In this document: positions 10,111-22,600 of the stretch, piece by piece
Position numbering within the stretch: the first letter of the stretch is position 1
Layout of the letters: every line of letters starts with the position of its first letter
Assembly: GCA_033297205.1 (NCBI GenBank)
Contig: MU859104.1
Span: 124,001-188,000, forward strand
Source of the DNA: Pseudoneurospora amorphoporcata
Lineage: Eukaryota > Ascomycota > Sordariomycetes > Sordariales > Sordariaceae
Length of the DNA: 64,000 nucleotides
Direction of reading: 5' to 3'
Made by a program: the position numbers and the translations under genes
Notes under the pieces: model-generated
Databases searched by the model: none
Told to the model about the DNA's origin: nothing
Seen by the model: only the letters and a program-made list of their open reading frames with translations

Positions 10111-12739
10111 ATGAACAGGACTCCCGAACCTACACAGGGCGGTTCCTCCTCGCCAGACGAGCTCACTTCCGCTCTCACCAACTCGGCATCACTACGTCGT
10201 TTGTTACCCGTCGGTTCGGAAGAGGCTCTTTCACGGCCCATAGCTCCCGCCAGATCATCGGCCTCTGCCTCACCTAGTAGTACCAGGACCGCCCGAACTA
10301 CAGGTACGCTCACCAAAATCCAGGCTCGGTCCGCTGTCCCCACCGGTCGGTCCAAGAGACAGGCAACCACTGCCGCATGTGGTGCGTGTCGGAGGCGCAA
10401 ATCCAAGGTGAGCAAAGACCCAAGATGCTGCGTGTAGCTTTCTGGTAGTCACTAGCTTACCTTTCCCTTTTTGTACAGTGCAATGGCGAGCGTCCAAAAT
10501 GCTCAGCCTGTCATGACCGTGGCACTGACTGTGGGTATGACACCAATGTGGCCGAGACTCATGCTCAAGCACTTAAGCGCAAGTTTGATGAGCTCCAGAA
10601 TTCAAAATCGGCTGCCGAGAGAGTCTTCGAAATTCTCCAGACGAAGGACGAAAAGGAGGCCGGAGAGGTCTTCCAACGCATCCGGAGAGGTGCCGATCCC
10701 GCCACTATCTTGCGTCATATAACCTTCGGCGATGCTCTCATTCAGCTTGCCTTGTCCCCCGATACAGGGTATCGATACGAGTTTCCCTACTTGCCTGACA
10801 TGCCTGCCTTCTTGCAGCGGCACGACAACGTCTACCTGGATTCCGAAGTTTATGCCTGTGTCTTACGGCGGCCTACCCCCAGCCCCTCTGCCGTGAGCGT
10901 CGAGCACCGCCAGCATCTGGCACATCAACTTATTTCCAGCTCTCACCAACAACCTCATCTTACGCCCTCAACCGCAAGTCGAAGCATGAGCCCCTATTTG
11001 GCCCACGGCCCTGCCGTCGATTTACACAGCGATCCATATCATAAACCATATCACTCCGCCTCCGTGGAAAATTCACGTTTAGAGAAACTACAGCCATCTC
11101 AGTGGACCTCAGTGAGCACTAACGATAACCTCATGCGAAAGTTTCTGCATGACTACATTATGTACGACTATGGTTGGCATCACTTTCTCCATCTTGATTA
11201 CTTTCTTGATGACATGGCGAACGGACGCCATCGGTTTTGCTCCAGACTCCTCGTCAACACAGTTCTCTGCATCGGATCAGTACGTATCTCCAAGCCCCAG
11301 CAACCTCCACTGCTGACCATTTTCTCAAGTATCATCATCGTGGGCTCCAAGGTCGAGCAGAGTACTGGAATCCCGCAAACATCGTTTACATGTTTTTGGC
11401 AGAAACCAAGAGGCTTTTTGAAATCGACTCAGAACTTGAAAGACCTATACCAATGCCAAACGATCCACACGGAGAGCGAAGGTTGAGGGAATGGGAAGAA
11501 CGGCGACTAACTACCATACAAGCCGGTCTTCTTTTGAACGTTCTCTATCTATTCAACGGTTCCGATAAAATCGGGTGGCGCTACTCCCTCCGTGCGATCG
11601 AGATGGCCCATGAGATCAATCTTTTTGGGCCTCAGCAACCTGAAATGGACCGGGAAATGCGGAATGTCAGAGAGTTTACGGCTTGGATAGTGTTTACATG
11701 GCAAAGGTATGTCTCGGGATCCTGAATGACCTTATCGGCTGCGATGGCTAACAATCTCAATAGTGTGAACTCATATCACTACTTTAGGGCCCCTGTAATG
11801 AAGTATCCGCCTCAGGTGCCCCTACCGGATCCTATTGAGAACCCGCAGTGGTACGGTGAGATCTGGATAAAATACCCCGGGAGTCAATCACGGTTCCCGA
11901 CACATCTGGGATTCATGTTCAAGGCGAAAGCTGAACTATGGGCCATCATGAACGACTTTTCCCTCCTCTCGTTCCGGGATGGCGGTCTCCCTTTGAAGTT
12001 GTCGAGCCCTCAAATCCTCGAATTCTACAACAGGCTGGTTAACTGGCTGCACAAACTACCCGAACCTCTTTCTCCGCGAAAGATTGTGACGCCTCACCAG
12101 ATCAAGCTCCACCTGCACTTCTACTTCATCCTCGTCAACATGCTACGGCCTATAGTCACGTCTGAATGGAGGAACGGGATACCGCCGGGTAAGACGATCC
12201 CGCCCTATACGCCACAAGACGCTTACCTAAATGCTACTATTCGGTTCGAAACACTCATCCGCATTTACTACCTTCGCCACGGGTTCGAAGCCTTGGACAG
12301 CTTCCTGATGCAGTTCCTGGGCGCACTCGCCTACATGACGATTGATGCGATAGCCCAAAACCCATCAGCGCCCCATGTTGAGACACTCCGGTCAACGGTC
12401 GTTCTCGCAATAAAGGGCATGTGGGAGCAGGCCCAGAGTCTCTACGTTGCCCGGGCGGTCTTACGATTACTGGCAAGTGCGATGAGACCCGAGGACGTGC
12501 AACTGCTCAAAAAGTTTGCTAACGTCGAGGCCGAAACGGATATATATGCTGCTCCTCTGGAGCAACCTATCCAGTCGGATTGGCCTACGTATGTCGTCCG
12601 ACTTGATCAGAATCCGGACACGGTGAGACTGGGCAAGACGCTTAGCAGCAAGCTGGAGCGGTTGTCTCTGGATCTCACCGCTTCGTCTCCCCCAGTGGAG
12701 TCCACACCACGGCCACGAAATTGGTCGGTTATCCTATAA
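10111..12739 (+). CDS. Zn(II)2Cys6 fungal-specific transcription factor
   Basis: Nuclear regulator of unknown target. Exons 10111..10407, 10479..11279, 11330..11706 and 11764..12739 join in phase to 816 aa. The binuclear zinc cluster is split by intron 1: CGACRRRKSK | CNGERPKCSACHDRGTDC, i.e. Cys 90, 93, 100, 107, 110 and 117 with the standard C-X2-C-X6-C-X6-C-X2-C-X6-C spacing. A probable coiled-coil linker (ALKRKFDELQNSKSAAERVF) follows. The middle region (HDYIMYDYGWHHFLHLDYFL, GWRYSLRAIEMAHEINLF, FTAWIVFTWQ) is the fungal transcription factor middle homology region. Introns of 71, 50 and 57 nt have GTGAGC, GTACGT and GTATGT donors; branch sites are visible. The N-terminal 85 residues are Ser/Thr-rich. 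No closer orthologue could be named. Confidence 0.88.
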
Positions 12740-13969
12740 AGAAGAAGAAATCATTGAAGATAGACAACAGTACACGAAGTTGCCTGTCACGGAAAACAAA
12801 GACATAATAGAAAATATTTCAAACGTTGCCAAGCCCACCCCTCCTCGCCAGCTAATATAATTGATCAGTGTCCGAGGTGACTGGGCGTGCTGGGGTAGCT
12901 CAAGGTAGCTGAAGCTTACCTTCGGGAAGCTTTAACCCCTCTCTGTGGTACCAACCAAGCCTCGACGTGGGCGTTCCTTGGCCTCTGTTGGCGAATAGGA
13001 CAGCTCTCCTTGAATACCAGAAAGGGGCTGTGACCTCCCATAAACGAAAACCGTGGCTTTGCAAGGTTCAGATCAAGACCTGAAATGTCAGTAAGAGGTG
13101 CCTATCACGAAGCAACATTCTGTGTTTCTGGGGTAGCTGTTGAGATACCCAGGGACCACTGGCGATGCCCGCAGTCCAACCTCAGACCCGTCGAGTATAA
13201 CGTATCACTTCTAGGTACACCGGGCTGTGACAAACCAAACCCTTTCAGAATCTACCGTGAGTACGTTTTCTGTCATCTTTACTTTTCACTAAAAATATAA
13301 AACAACTCACATAAGGCATTACGAGATCGAGGAGTGAGACACCATGCCCCAGGTCGACAACACTTCACTGCCGGCAGTCGATACCTTACATTGGCCACTC
13401 CGCCATTCGTCTACACCATTACTTACCCTATCCTTGAGCTATCGGACGGTCCAAACATCACTCCGCTCGTGGAAAGTAATACAATGCACGATCATCGTAC
13501 AATTGTCCTTTCGTCTTTGGTCTCGGCATGTTTCAAACCTAGGGCATCCCCTGCCTTACACGACTTATATGCATTCGCTGTCACTTCTTCGCAGGCAGAC
13601 ATGCCTCTCTGAGCACAAACGTGTAGGCAGAACTCGAGGCAGAGGTGTAGATCCGATACCGAGCATCTAACGAACGGAATCATCTAGCAAAAGTGGGAGC
13701 CACTCGCCGATACGAATGGATCGTAGGACAGGATTTGTCGACTCACATCTGCAGTCAGACAACTCCGCATGTAGGCTACTAGAAGTAGGCTGTGCAACTT
13801 GGTGGCACAGTAGGACTTGACAGCCTGGTGGTGTTGACGTTGATGTATAACCTCTTCTTTCCTATTTAAGAGGGGTAGCAACATTGTTTCCTGACAGGGT
13901 TTCCCTCTGTCCTTAGTTCCTACCAAACCTACCTTTGTCTTCTTCCCGTCTCCCAGAGAGTAAATCAAC
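12740..13969. other. Intergenic region between transcription factor and AAA ATPase genes
   Basis: 1.2 kb. Contains only short unsupported frames. A CT-rich stretch just before 13970 is probably the leader of the AAA ATPase gene. Confidence 0.45.
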
Positions 13970-14012
13970 ATGAGTGGAATTGTTCGAAGAAGAGTTGCCC
14001 CGATGGATGTAC

Positions 14013-14048
<36 letters not shown>

Positions 14049-16892
14049 AGATCTCCCCGAAGTATGACGCTAACACAACGCAGGCCGACGAGACAGGGTC
14101 GGTCGACAGCTTCGAGGCTGTTGGCTTCAAGACCGTGAAGCATCAGCGGATTCCGGATGATGAGATGCCGGATATCCTCTACAGCATCCAGTACTGCTCC
14201 AATACTGGACGGCTTATGGAGTGTGAGTATCACATACAACTTCGTGACCATTACGAAGAACAAGCGTTAACAGACAATAGCACGGGAGAGCGCAAAACCC
14301 CTGGATCCCAAGGCCTCCAACACCGGCCTCGAGGAAACCTCCCAGCCCACCCCAGTCATCGAAATCAGAACCACCGTCCACGCCCGCTACGACGGCGGCG
14401 ACTACTACGACGAGCCACACTACCCTCCTATCCCTCCCGACCCATACTGGTCCGGCTCCGACAACGACTGCAGCGACAGCCTCCCCCGTAGCCGGCGCAA
14501 CAGAGAGCCTCACGCCAAAGACCGCAACGAGATGGTCATCCACTCTAAGCACCTCAGAGCCGCCTTATCCGCCGTCGTCTCCTACTACCGGGAATTCTCC
14601 CCCGAGCACGGCATCATCCGTGCCCCCTATCAAGTCCTCGTCGACCACTGGAAGGAGCTGGAGCTGTACAAGCTCAACCAGCCTTCGTGTCACGACGCCG
14701 AGTACGCTGACACCACGACAAAACACATCGATGTGCTCCTCTCCTTTTTGAAAGCCACCTTCTCGGAGCGCTTCGCGGCCGAGAGACTCCGACAGGAAGA
14801 CCCGCGCGGTCCTATGGCCACTTTCGACAATTTCTGGACCATGCTGAAGCCCGGCACCGTCATCTACCGCGACCGCAACGGCACCCTGGTTCCCTACATC
14901 GTCAGTCTCGTCCGTCTCGACGGGCCCTACGACGCCCAAGGTAACGGCGAGGGGGATAACTCGTATTACCTCGAGTTCTGGAACATCCAGTATAGCCGCG
15001 GCGTGTTGCGCAGACGGATGAAGTCGTGCAGCGTCAGTGCCTGGCGGGGCGAGCGGCTGATTAACTCCCTTTCCGTGATCCCCGAGCGGTTCGTCACTGA
15101 CGCCGCTAAAGTCGCCGCCGAGAATATCAAGCTTGGTCGGCTCTACTGGGAGCTGGCTAAGCAGCCATCGTACATGGAATACGATGGGCAAGTGACCGAC
15201 AGGGCGAGCTCCGGGAGGGGTTATAAGATGACGGGCCGGGTCATCGTTGACTGCGAAGGCTGGGAGCGGTTCGGCGACGGAGATATAGCGCCGCATATGC
15301 GTCGGCCAAGACGTCACAGGGATAATCTGAACGTGGATATCCTGCCCCAGGTGATGTCCAAGTGCGCTTGTCCTGCTTGTTCTAGCAGCAACAAGTCTTC
15401 TTCACAAAATGAGAACCGGGGACTAAGAAGCGAACCAAGCCCCTTCGTCAGCTTCGACAAACTCAACCCCAAAACTGACTCCCTCCCTGACAACGCCTCG
15501 CTATATCTGCACGTCCTCTCCCCCACCATCCCGGCTTTCATCCTCTCTGAGCGCCGTTGGGCACACGTCCACTTATCCGGTCTCGGTCCCGTCCGTCCTG
15601 ATCTGGATGCATTCAAGTATTTGGTTCTAGACCCGGCAATCAAGTTAACCGTCAAGAGCCTCATTGGCAGATTCGCCGCTCCCTCTTCCTCTTCTTCTTC
15701 TTCCTCTTCTTCTTCCTCTTCTTCTTCCTCTTCTTCTTCTTCCTCTTCCACCTCCACCACTTCACCTTTCTTCACCGAGAACCCCTCTGCTGCCAAAGAA
15801 AGCACCCTCTCCCCCGCCACAGCCTCCTCCTCAGCCCTCACCCCCTGGCCCACCGATTTCGTCCGCAACAAAGGTCTCGGCCGCATCTTCCTTTTGCACG
15901 GCTCGCCGGGCGTAGGCAAGACTTGCACAGCGGAATGTATCGCCGAGCTCGTGCGTCGCCCTCTCCTATCTCTCACCAGCGGGGACTTGAGCACCAGCAT
16001 GTCCTCCACCTCGGTCGAGCGGCGCCTTTCCTACTTCCTTGAGTTGGGCGAGCGATTCGGAGCTTTGGTCCTCTTGGACGAGGCCGACGTGTACTTGGAG
16101 CGCCGGCGGACGAGGGATCTGAAGCGGAACGGATTAGTTTCCGTCTTCTTGCGAGCGCTGGAGTACTTTAGGGGTGTGCTGTTCCTGACGACCAACCGCG
16201 TCGCGGCGTTCGACGATGCTTTTACCTCCAGGATTCACGTGGCCTTGTATTACCCTGAGCTGGGCGAGGAGGAAAGGAGGAGGATTTGGGGGTATCAGTT
16301 TGAGCGGCTCGAACGTGAATCTGCTCCTTCTTCTTCTACTTCTCCAGACGGCTCCTCCGTTGAAGGCAGTGGGAAGCGGTTCTACATCCCCCAGTCAACA
16401 AAGGAGTACGCCTACCACCACCCCTCCGTGCTGGCGCTCAAGTGGAACGGGCGCGAGATTCGCAACGCGCTGCAAACGGCCGTGGCGCTGGCGGAGACCG
16501 AGGCGGCTGAGAGCTATCCCGGTGGAGTGTCGGGTACGACGACCATTACGTTGATGGATAAACACTTGAAGGCCGTGGTGGGGGTGAGTAGCGGGTTTAA
16601 GACGTTTATGGAGGGTGTCAAGAAGAAGAGGAAGGGCAAAGCTGCTGCGCTGTTGAGAGCGGGGGTTGATGTTGAGGATGATGGTGATGATGATGATGGG
16701 GAGTATGCGGATGAAGATGATGGTGAGGGAGTGGAGGAGGAGAGTGACGATGATGATGGACATCCTGGTACGCTTCCACCCCTTGAGTTCAGATACTTGT
16801 AGTTAGTTGGGAACGACATTTGGCTGACTTGTGTGTTTGTGTGTTTTTTTATAGGAAGCGGGTATTCGTCAACTTCTGAAAATGGGTATTAA
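13970..16892 (+). CDS. AAA+ ATPase with large N-terminal domain and acidic C-terminal tail
   Basis: Exons 13970..14008, 14084..14222, 14281..16767 and, in the preferred model, 16855..16892 give 900 aa ending GSGYSSTSENGY. If the last intron is not removed the protein ends at 16802 with LEFRYL. The N-terminal half (FWTMLKPGTVIYRD, EFWNIQYSRGVLRRRM) is the domain common in fungal AAA proteins annotated as DUF7025, named from memory. The ATPase core has Walker A GSPGVGKT at about residue 600, Walker B LVLLDEADVYLERRR at about residue 657, a sensor-1 region FLTTNRVAAFDDAF and a lid segment ALKWNGREIRNALQTAVALA. A run of about 22 serines separates the two halves and a D/E-rich tail follows. Substrate is unknown; proteins of this type are usually soluble remodellers. 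Small first exon and C-terminal exon are inferred from splice phase. Confidence 0.85.
14014..14044 (+). repeat. 31-nt poly-T tract in intron 1 of the AAA ATPase gene
   Basis: Uninterrupted run of T placed 5 nt after the GTACG donor at 14009. The branch site GCTAAC and acceptor CGCAG follow at 14069-14083. Confidence 0.85.
15684..15749 (+). repeat. TCT/TCC trinucleotide microsatellite encoding poly-Ser
   Basis: Twenty-two consecutive TCT or TCC codons between the N-terminal domain and the ATPase module. Likely a length-variable flexible linker. Confidence 0.9.
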
Positions 16893-16985
16893 CGAATTGC
16901 CTTGAGTTTACGTACTTCAGTAGGAACGACGTTTGGCTGATTGGCGGGATTCTTTGTATGGTTATAGGACGAGGGTATTTGTTCC
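16779..16985 (+). repeat. Imperfect direct duplication spanning the 3' end of the AAA ATPase gene
   Basis: Copy A (about 16779-16870) and copy B (about 16900-16985) share CCTTGAGTT, GGAACGAC(A/G)TTTGGCTGA, TTATAGGA and GGGTATT in the same order, offset by about 120 bp. Copy A carries most of the proposed last intron and the start of the last exon; copy B lies downstream of the stop codon. Confidence 0.7.
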
Positions 16986-17442
16986 TAACAGGCAGGTTTT
17001 TAAGCCGGTGCTATATCGAAGGAGAGTGACGGGAAACACTCAAGGGAATTTGAACCGACGTCAAAGAGTGAATAAAAGGTGACCTTTCAGTCTCAGATAG
17101 CCCAGTTCAAAGGTCATAAGAGCTCTAAGGATGTGTTATGGAACGAATTTCGGAGATTCATTAAGGTAGTACTTTAGTTCCTATTTCTCACTTATGGAAT
17201 CTGTTCAAATCATCGCGCCTCTACCACCGAGTATCAATGCTTTGATCTTCCTACGTTCCATCTATGCGTTATGTACTGTCTCCCAACCGCAGCTGATGTC
17301 CCAATGCCTGCTACGCTTCATCTTCATAATCGTGGAAACCCAACTCCGTAATCATACACATTCGTAACATCCAAATCAACGCAGAATACCCAAGCCCGAA
17401 TAACAAGGACAAAGTCTCTACCCTAACAAAATACCCGACGGC
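16893..17442. other. Convergent 3' flanks of AAA ATPase and ATG6
   Basis: 550 bp with copy B of the duplication at its left end. No gene seen. Confidence 0.5.
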
Positions 17443-19083
17443 TTATAGCCCCAAGGCATTCGCCCTCGCCGTCGATGACGCACTCACATTGCTTGCATGG
17501 GCGAGCAAAAACTTACAGCAAGTCAGTGTCAACTTGCAAGCCTTGGCCCAGCTATCATCCTGCTGAACGCCCAATTTGATAGAGACGTCCGATATCTTAT
17601 CACCCTGGATCTGATATGGCAAACTCAGCGGATTACCCTCTCTTCGCGTCTGTTCCTGCACGTGGACGCCCAGCTGGCGCACCAACTCAAGGAAGGCCAC
17701 CATTGCGGTGTCGAACTTGCGGTGAATAAATGTGAAACCAAGAGGGAAATCACCGCTGGAGTAAAGCTCGAGAACGGTTCGCTTAGCAGGCGGTGGCGGC
17801 GCATTGGCGTCGACGGGTCGACTAGGGTAGAAAGACGATGCCATGGACGTCGAAGCAGGTTCGATGCGGACAATGCGCGATGTTGAGCCCATGGGCTGTG
17901 GCTCGTATCCTTCGAAGCGGAAGTTGAGCTTCTCGGCAACGGTGACGAGCAGCAAGAGAGCATGGCCCCATGCCGCGTTGATCTCGGGCCAGTCGACGGG
18001 GATGTTGTGCATGCGGCCGAGACGGAGTCCGTTGATGGTGGCAAATGTGCCGTCGTGGCTGATGCAGAAAGTATCGTTGAAGACATTGCTTCGCTGCAGC
18101 TTCTCCAGCTGTCGAGAGTCATGGTCGAACTTGCTGTTGATGCTATCCCGCTCGTTCTGGAAGTCGCCCAGAGTGGTGTTGAATGCATTCCGCCCTCGCC
18201 AGAACTCTTCCTCCTTGATGTCGACTTGCCGTATTTCCGCCTCTAGGTCTAGCTTCTCTTTCTCCAGCGCGGCCTGTTCCTGCTCGAGAGCCTTGAGTTC
18301 TTCCAGCAACTCCATTTCTGCCTGCTTCGCTTTGCGGGTGGCGTCCTCTTGTGCTCGAATCTCCTCATCCGTGGGCTCAGAGGCTTTCAGCTCCTTGAGA
18401 TAGTTGACATAGGCGTCCTTTTCCCGGTTGGCGGCTTCAAGCTTCTTCTGCATTTCTTCCACCAGCATGTCGGAGCATTCTATGCATATTGGGTGGTCGA
18501 TGTCGGACCGGGCACTAATGACCTCGAATAGCTTGGAAATGCGCTCCATTTGATCGGACAGATGGGCATTGGCCATGTCGTCTTGTTCGGATGCTCCCGC
18601 ATTGTTGTTACTGTTATAGGTATCGGAGGATAGGTCCTGGGCTGAAGAGCGGTTGTTCCTTTGGAGGGGTGATGCGTCGGACGACGCAATCTGGGATTCG
18701 GTGAGCAATACGAATGACATGGCCGGATTGTCTCGTAGTGCGCCATCCCCTCCTCCTCTGCCTGGCCCAGCATGTCTCTTGAACATGGGCTGATGTGACG
18801 ACCGTAGCGCCTTTTCATAGAGTGATCTCCTCTCGCGGTCATGTGGGGATCGGTGTGTCGTCGATGATTCGGAGATGGAGGACAATGCTTTCCTGGGTGG
18901 TTGTTGAGAGTGGGTGGCTGGACTGTGTCAGACAGATACGCAAGAGAACGAAATAGCCATGACGCAGCAAGAGCACGGGATAAGTTGTGATTCCGTACCC
19001 ACGAGCAGATCATATGCTGCTGGATTCAAGTCCTCCAACGAGCTGTCCAGCTTGAGGGGGGTGCGACACTTTTGGCAGTTCAT
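17443..19083 (-). CDS. ATG6: Autophagy protein 6 / Beclin 1 (Vps30)
   Basis: Subunit of the class III phosphatidylinositol 3-kinase complexes that act in autophagosome formation and vacuolar sorting. Exons 19083..18999 and 18917..17443 give 519 aa. Exon 1 encodes the zinc-type N-terminus MNCQKCRTPLKLDSSLEDLN; the matching CxxC is in HPICIECSDM (about residues 173-176). The 81-nt intron uses a GTACGG donor and the acceptor GTCCAG, one of two close AG sites; only this one keeps frame (DLLVA-THSQQPPRKAL). A long coiled coil covers about residues 175-300, rich in E, K and L, and the evolutionarily conserved/BARA domain follows (FCISHDGTFATINGLRLGR, DWPEINAAWGHALLLL, YSSGDFPLGFTFIHRKFDTA). The gene is divergent from the Scm3-like gene, with 546 bp between them. 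Confidence 0.94.
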
Positions 19084-19629
19084 GATGGGCAACGGTCGGT
19101 AATTTGAAAGAGCATTAGGTTCCGCTTAGTAAGAGTGCGGTACCCAAGGTATGGTATCGTGAATGTTGAGCTATGTTGTTATGTGGTTTGGTGATGGTGT
19201 AGAAGAGGAAGCCAAGGAAGTCCACAAACGAAGCCCGTTGACGTTGGAGGGTCACCTGCAGGTACCTTGATAGCTACCTAGAGGTACCTCTACAGTGGCC
19301 TATCAGCTGCTGACTAACAATTTCTGTAGGGATCCTTGCAGCCTTATGACAGCGCGTCATTGGGGTGACAGTCCGCTGAATTTCAAGGGTCTGTGTGCTA
19401 CGCTACCAGCCAGGTCCCGCATCGCATTTTTGCGATCGCAGTAATTTACGCGACAAACTAAACACTTTACACGCGTCAACTTGCTAACCACTGTTTCTGG
19501 TTCGTTCCAACATCCGATTCTCACGGAACCTGCCTCGACACCAGATGGATCTCCGTCCAGTATCGAAATATCGGCAGTAGAGCTCCGAACTGCCCATGCG
19601 CAAACCAACTTCTTTGACAGCTCGCTCCG
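19084..19629. promoter_or_regulatory. Divergent promoter region ATG6 / Scm3-like gene
   Basis: 546 bp shared by two divergent genes. It contains two AGGTACCT palindromes, 19260-19267 and 19282-19289, only 14 bp apart, with a TAGCTACCTAG sequence between them. No TATA box was assigned. Confidence 0.5.
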
Positions 19630-22600
19630 ATGGAACGGCCTACCAAACGACCGCGAACAGGCCCTGCGCCCTTCGACGACGAAGAGGTTGTTGGCGACGA
19701 GCTCAACCACCAGCCCGAGGAGGTCAACCAACTACGAGACCCCGGCTACCAACTCGAAAAAGCCCGATCTTACGCTGCTTTCAAGCTGAAGTCTGCTTTC
19801 GAGAACATCTTTGAAAAGTACGGAAAGGATTTCGATGGCATTGGCGACGAAATCGATCTGAGAACTGGCGAAATTGTTGTCGATAACGGCCACATAAAAT
19901 CGCTGAGAACAGACACGATCGGCCTCGAAAACGATGATGACGACGAGTCTGGATCCGAGTCGGGAAACGAGGAGGAGACGATAACACCGGGACAAGAAAT
20001 CAAGCAGAATGCGACTGCGTTGCAAACCGCTTCACGGCCCCTGCCCTCGATGGCGCCACCATCACCTTTCGGCGCGTTTAGTCCAGGTTACAACTCGTTT
20101 CCGGGGGGGCCTCCACAGATGTCTAATATGATGTATCCCGGTCAGGCGCAATTCCAATCGTTTCCCATGCCGTCCGGTGCGTTCAGTTCTGCGAACGTTT
20201 CGATCGATCCTGCGTGGAGAGCACCCGACTTACCTCCGTCGGTCCCCTGGGGAGGCTTCTGGACTCCTGGCACTCAAACGAGGGTCAAGACGGTGGCTAA
20301 AGTGCAGCAACTTATTGCCGGCACTCATCATGCTCAGGAGGGTGAGAATGAGGATGATCTTCTTCTAGATGTCTCGACGACTGAAATCACCAAGGCTACT
20401 GAGAATGCCCCGGTTATCACCAAGAAGCTGGCACCCTTTCGTCCTCCATCCATTGTCTCTTCCCCAGCCAATCACCAGCTAAAGAAAGCCGCGGCCATTT
20501 CGACGCCGAAGGCAGTTGGCAAGCCTGATGCTGTGAATAAAAATGGAGAGAAAAAGAAAACTCCCAAGAGGAAGACGCCAGCAAGAACGAACCCTGTTGA
20601 AGAGCGGATTACTAGTCGAGTGGAAGAAACCGACATCCACGCTGCTGCTTCTCCTGTAGTTGACGGCCCATCAGCTGACACTCAATCTGTTATTGAACCA
20701 GAGCCTGCTGTCGAGCAGGTGCCAGTTGCCGAGAAGCCAGTGATCGAAGGTCAAGCTTCTGTTGGGAGCAACACTGAAGAAGTGAAGAGAAAAAGGATGC
20801 CGAACAGAAAGACGCCAACCAGTGACAAATCCTCCTCTGCGCGGAACGCTGATATCACAAGGGATAACCATCTAACATCTACTCATGTTACAGCGGCTGA
20901 ATCTGAAACTCGACCTGTTGTCGTGTATGAGCCTAGTATTGAAGATCGGTCTGACCAGCCTTCTGTTGACGAGTCCAGGGTCGAGGCTCCTCTTGTGAAG
21001 GACCCTGCTGTTGCCACGGATCAGAGAACGTCCAAGAGGAACACTCCAACGAGGAGGGTTTCAACAAGGGCACAAGATCGTCAGGGGCCAAGCACTAACC
21101 CATCGGCGAATGACAGCAACCAGTCCGCGTTGGCTCCTCCAGTTGAGCTGCCTTTAGTTGGGGCTCAACTTGTTGTTGAGATCCAATCCTCTTTGACAGC
21201 TCAAAGTTTTTCCGAGCAGCCCTCTGTCCAGGAGACTATTGTAGAAGGACCTGTTGTGGAGGAGAATTCTATCGACGAAGGTCCCGTTGCCGAAACCGAG
21301 CCTCCTTCCGCTGGGGGTGATGAAGACCAGTCTGCGAGTGTCTCAACGGCTGTCACTAAGCTTGTAAATCATGATCTTCCAGAGGTATCGAATGTTGCAG
21401 ATTCAAGGACGGCGAGAGTGAGGAGGCGCCTCTCGGTGCGAGACCAGCTATTTCCAGTTAGGGCCAAGCAACCCTTGGAGGAACTACTTGCCTCGAGATA
21501 TAAAAACTCTCTCTTTAATGGGGAATCAAACGCGAATACCACGATACCGCTACAATACTACAGCCCGAGCCACGGCGCACTTATCACGAAGCCAAGCAAC
21601 CAGCATCTTTGGGTCGAGATACCAGTAGATGGTACCTTGGACCCTAAGGCCTTCCAAGTTATGGTCGATGACGATGCTCTAATATCAGAAGTCCCAGCAC
21701 CAGAACCAGGAAGGGAAACTGCCAGCATATTGGGGACAGAGGACGCAGTGAGGAGTGATATTGCGAAACCTCAAGTTACCGACGGCCCCGAAACTCGAGT
21801 GGAGGCTGCCGAGGAAGGGAGCCCCCAATCCAGTGATCCTCCACATGAGGTCTTTACTAGGAACGTTGTCGACGCGGCATATGCTTTCTCTGACGAAGAT
21901 GAGCCAGCCATACCAAAGACGAAAATTCGACGAGTTGAGCTTAGTGAACCCGACCCCAAGCCCAAGGCCGCGGAGAAGCCCAGTGTAAAGGAATTTGGGA
22001 TACCGACGCCATCATCATCCTTTGACCACGGCGACCAAACGACTGAATCCGAAGCTACTTCACAAACGGAAATACCGGTGGAGGAACTCCCAGTCATCTC
22101 AGCAATCATGACTACAGAGACTGCTCGCCAGACACCCACAACAGGCTTGCTACTGCTCGACAAGACCAACACCAACAGCGAAGAGCTACCTTCACTGCCT
22201 GAGCCTGTACAGGTTACCAAGCCTAAGCGGGGTCGGCCGGGAAGAAAACCCAAAACTCCGTTAGACTTGGGCAATACCATCTCACCAGGGGTAACGAGCA
22301 CGCCTGCCGTAGCAGAAAACCCATCCGAGCCGGTGCCCTTTGCTACCGCTTTAGCGTTGACTCTGCCTAGGAGACAGAGTTTGAGGTTGTCAAGGGGAAG
22401 ACGGGATTCAGATGTCACCATTGCAGAGTCAACAACGCCCCAACACGCAACGGCTACGGTATTCCAGCACGAAGATGAGTCTCGTGTAATTCGGGAGAGC
22501 CCACAATGCACACCCGAACCCGAACTCGAGCCTGAGGATGAGACTGGAGGACCAGCTAGCCCAACCTTGAGTGCGACTTTTCCCGCGTCTCCCGAGTTGA

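Noticed and set aside
17030..17060. A GGTTCAAATTC sequence on the minus strand resembling a tRNA B box
   Set aside because: The flanking bases do not form a T-arm stem, and no A box or acceptor stem could be paired.
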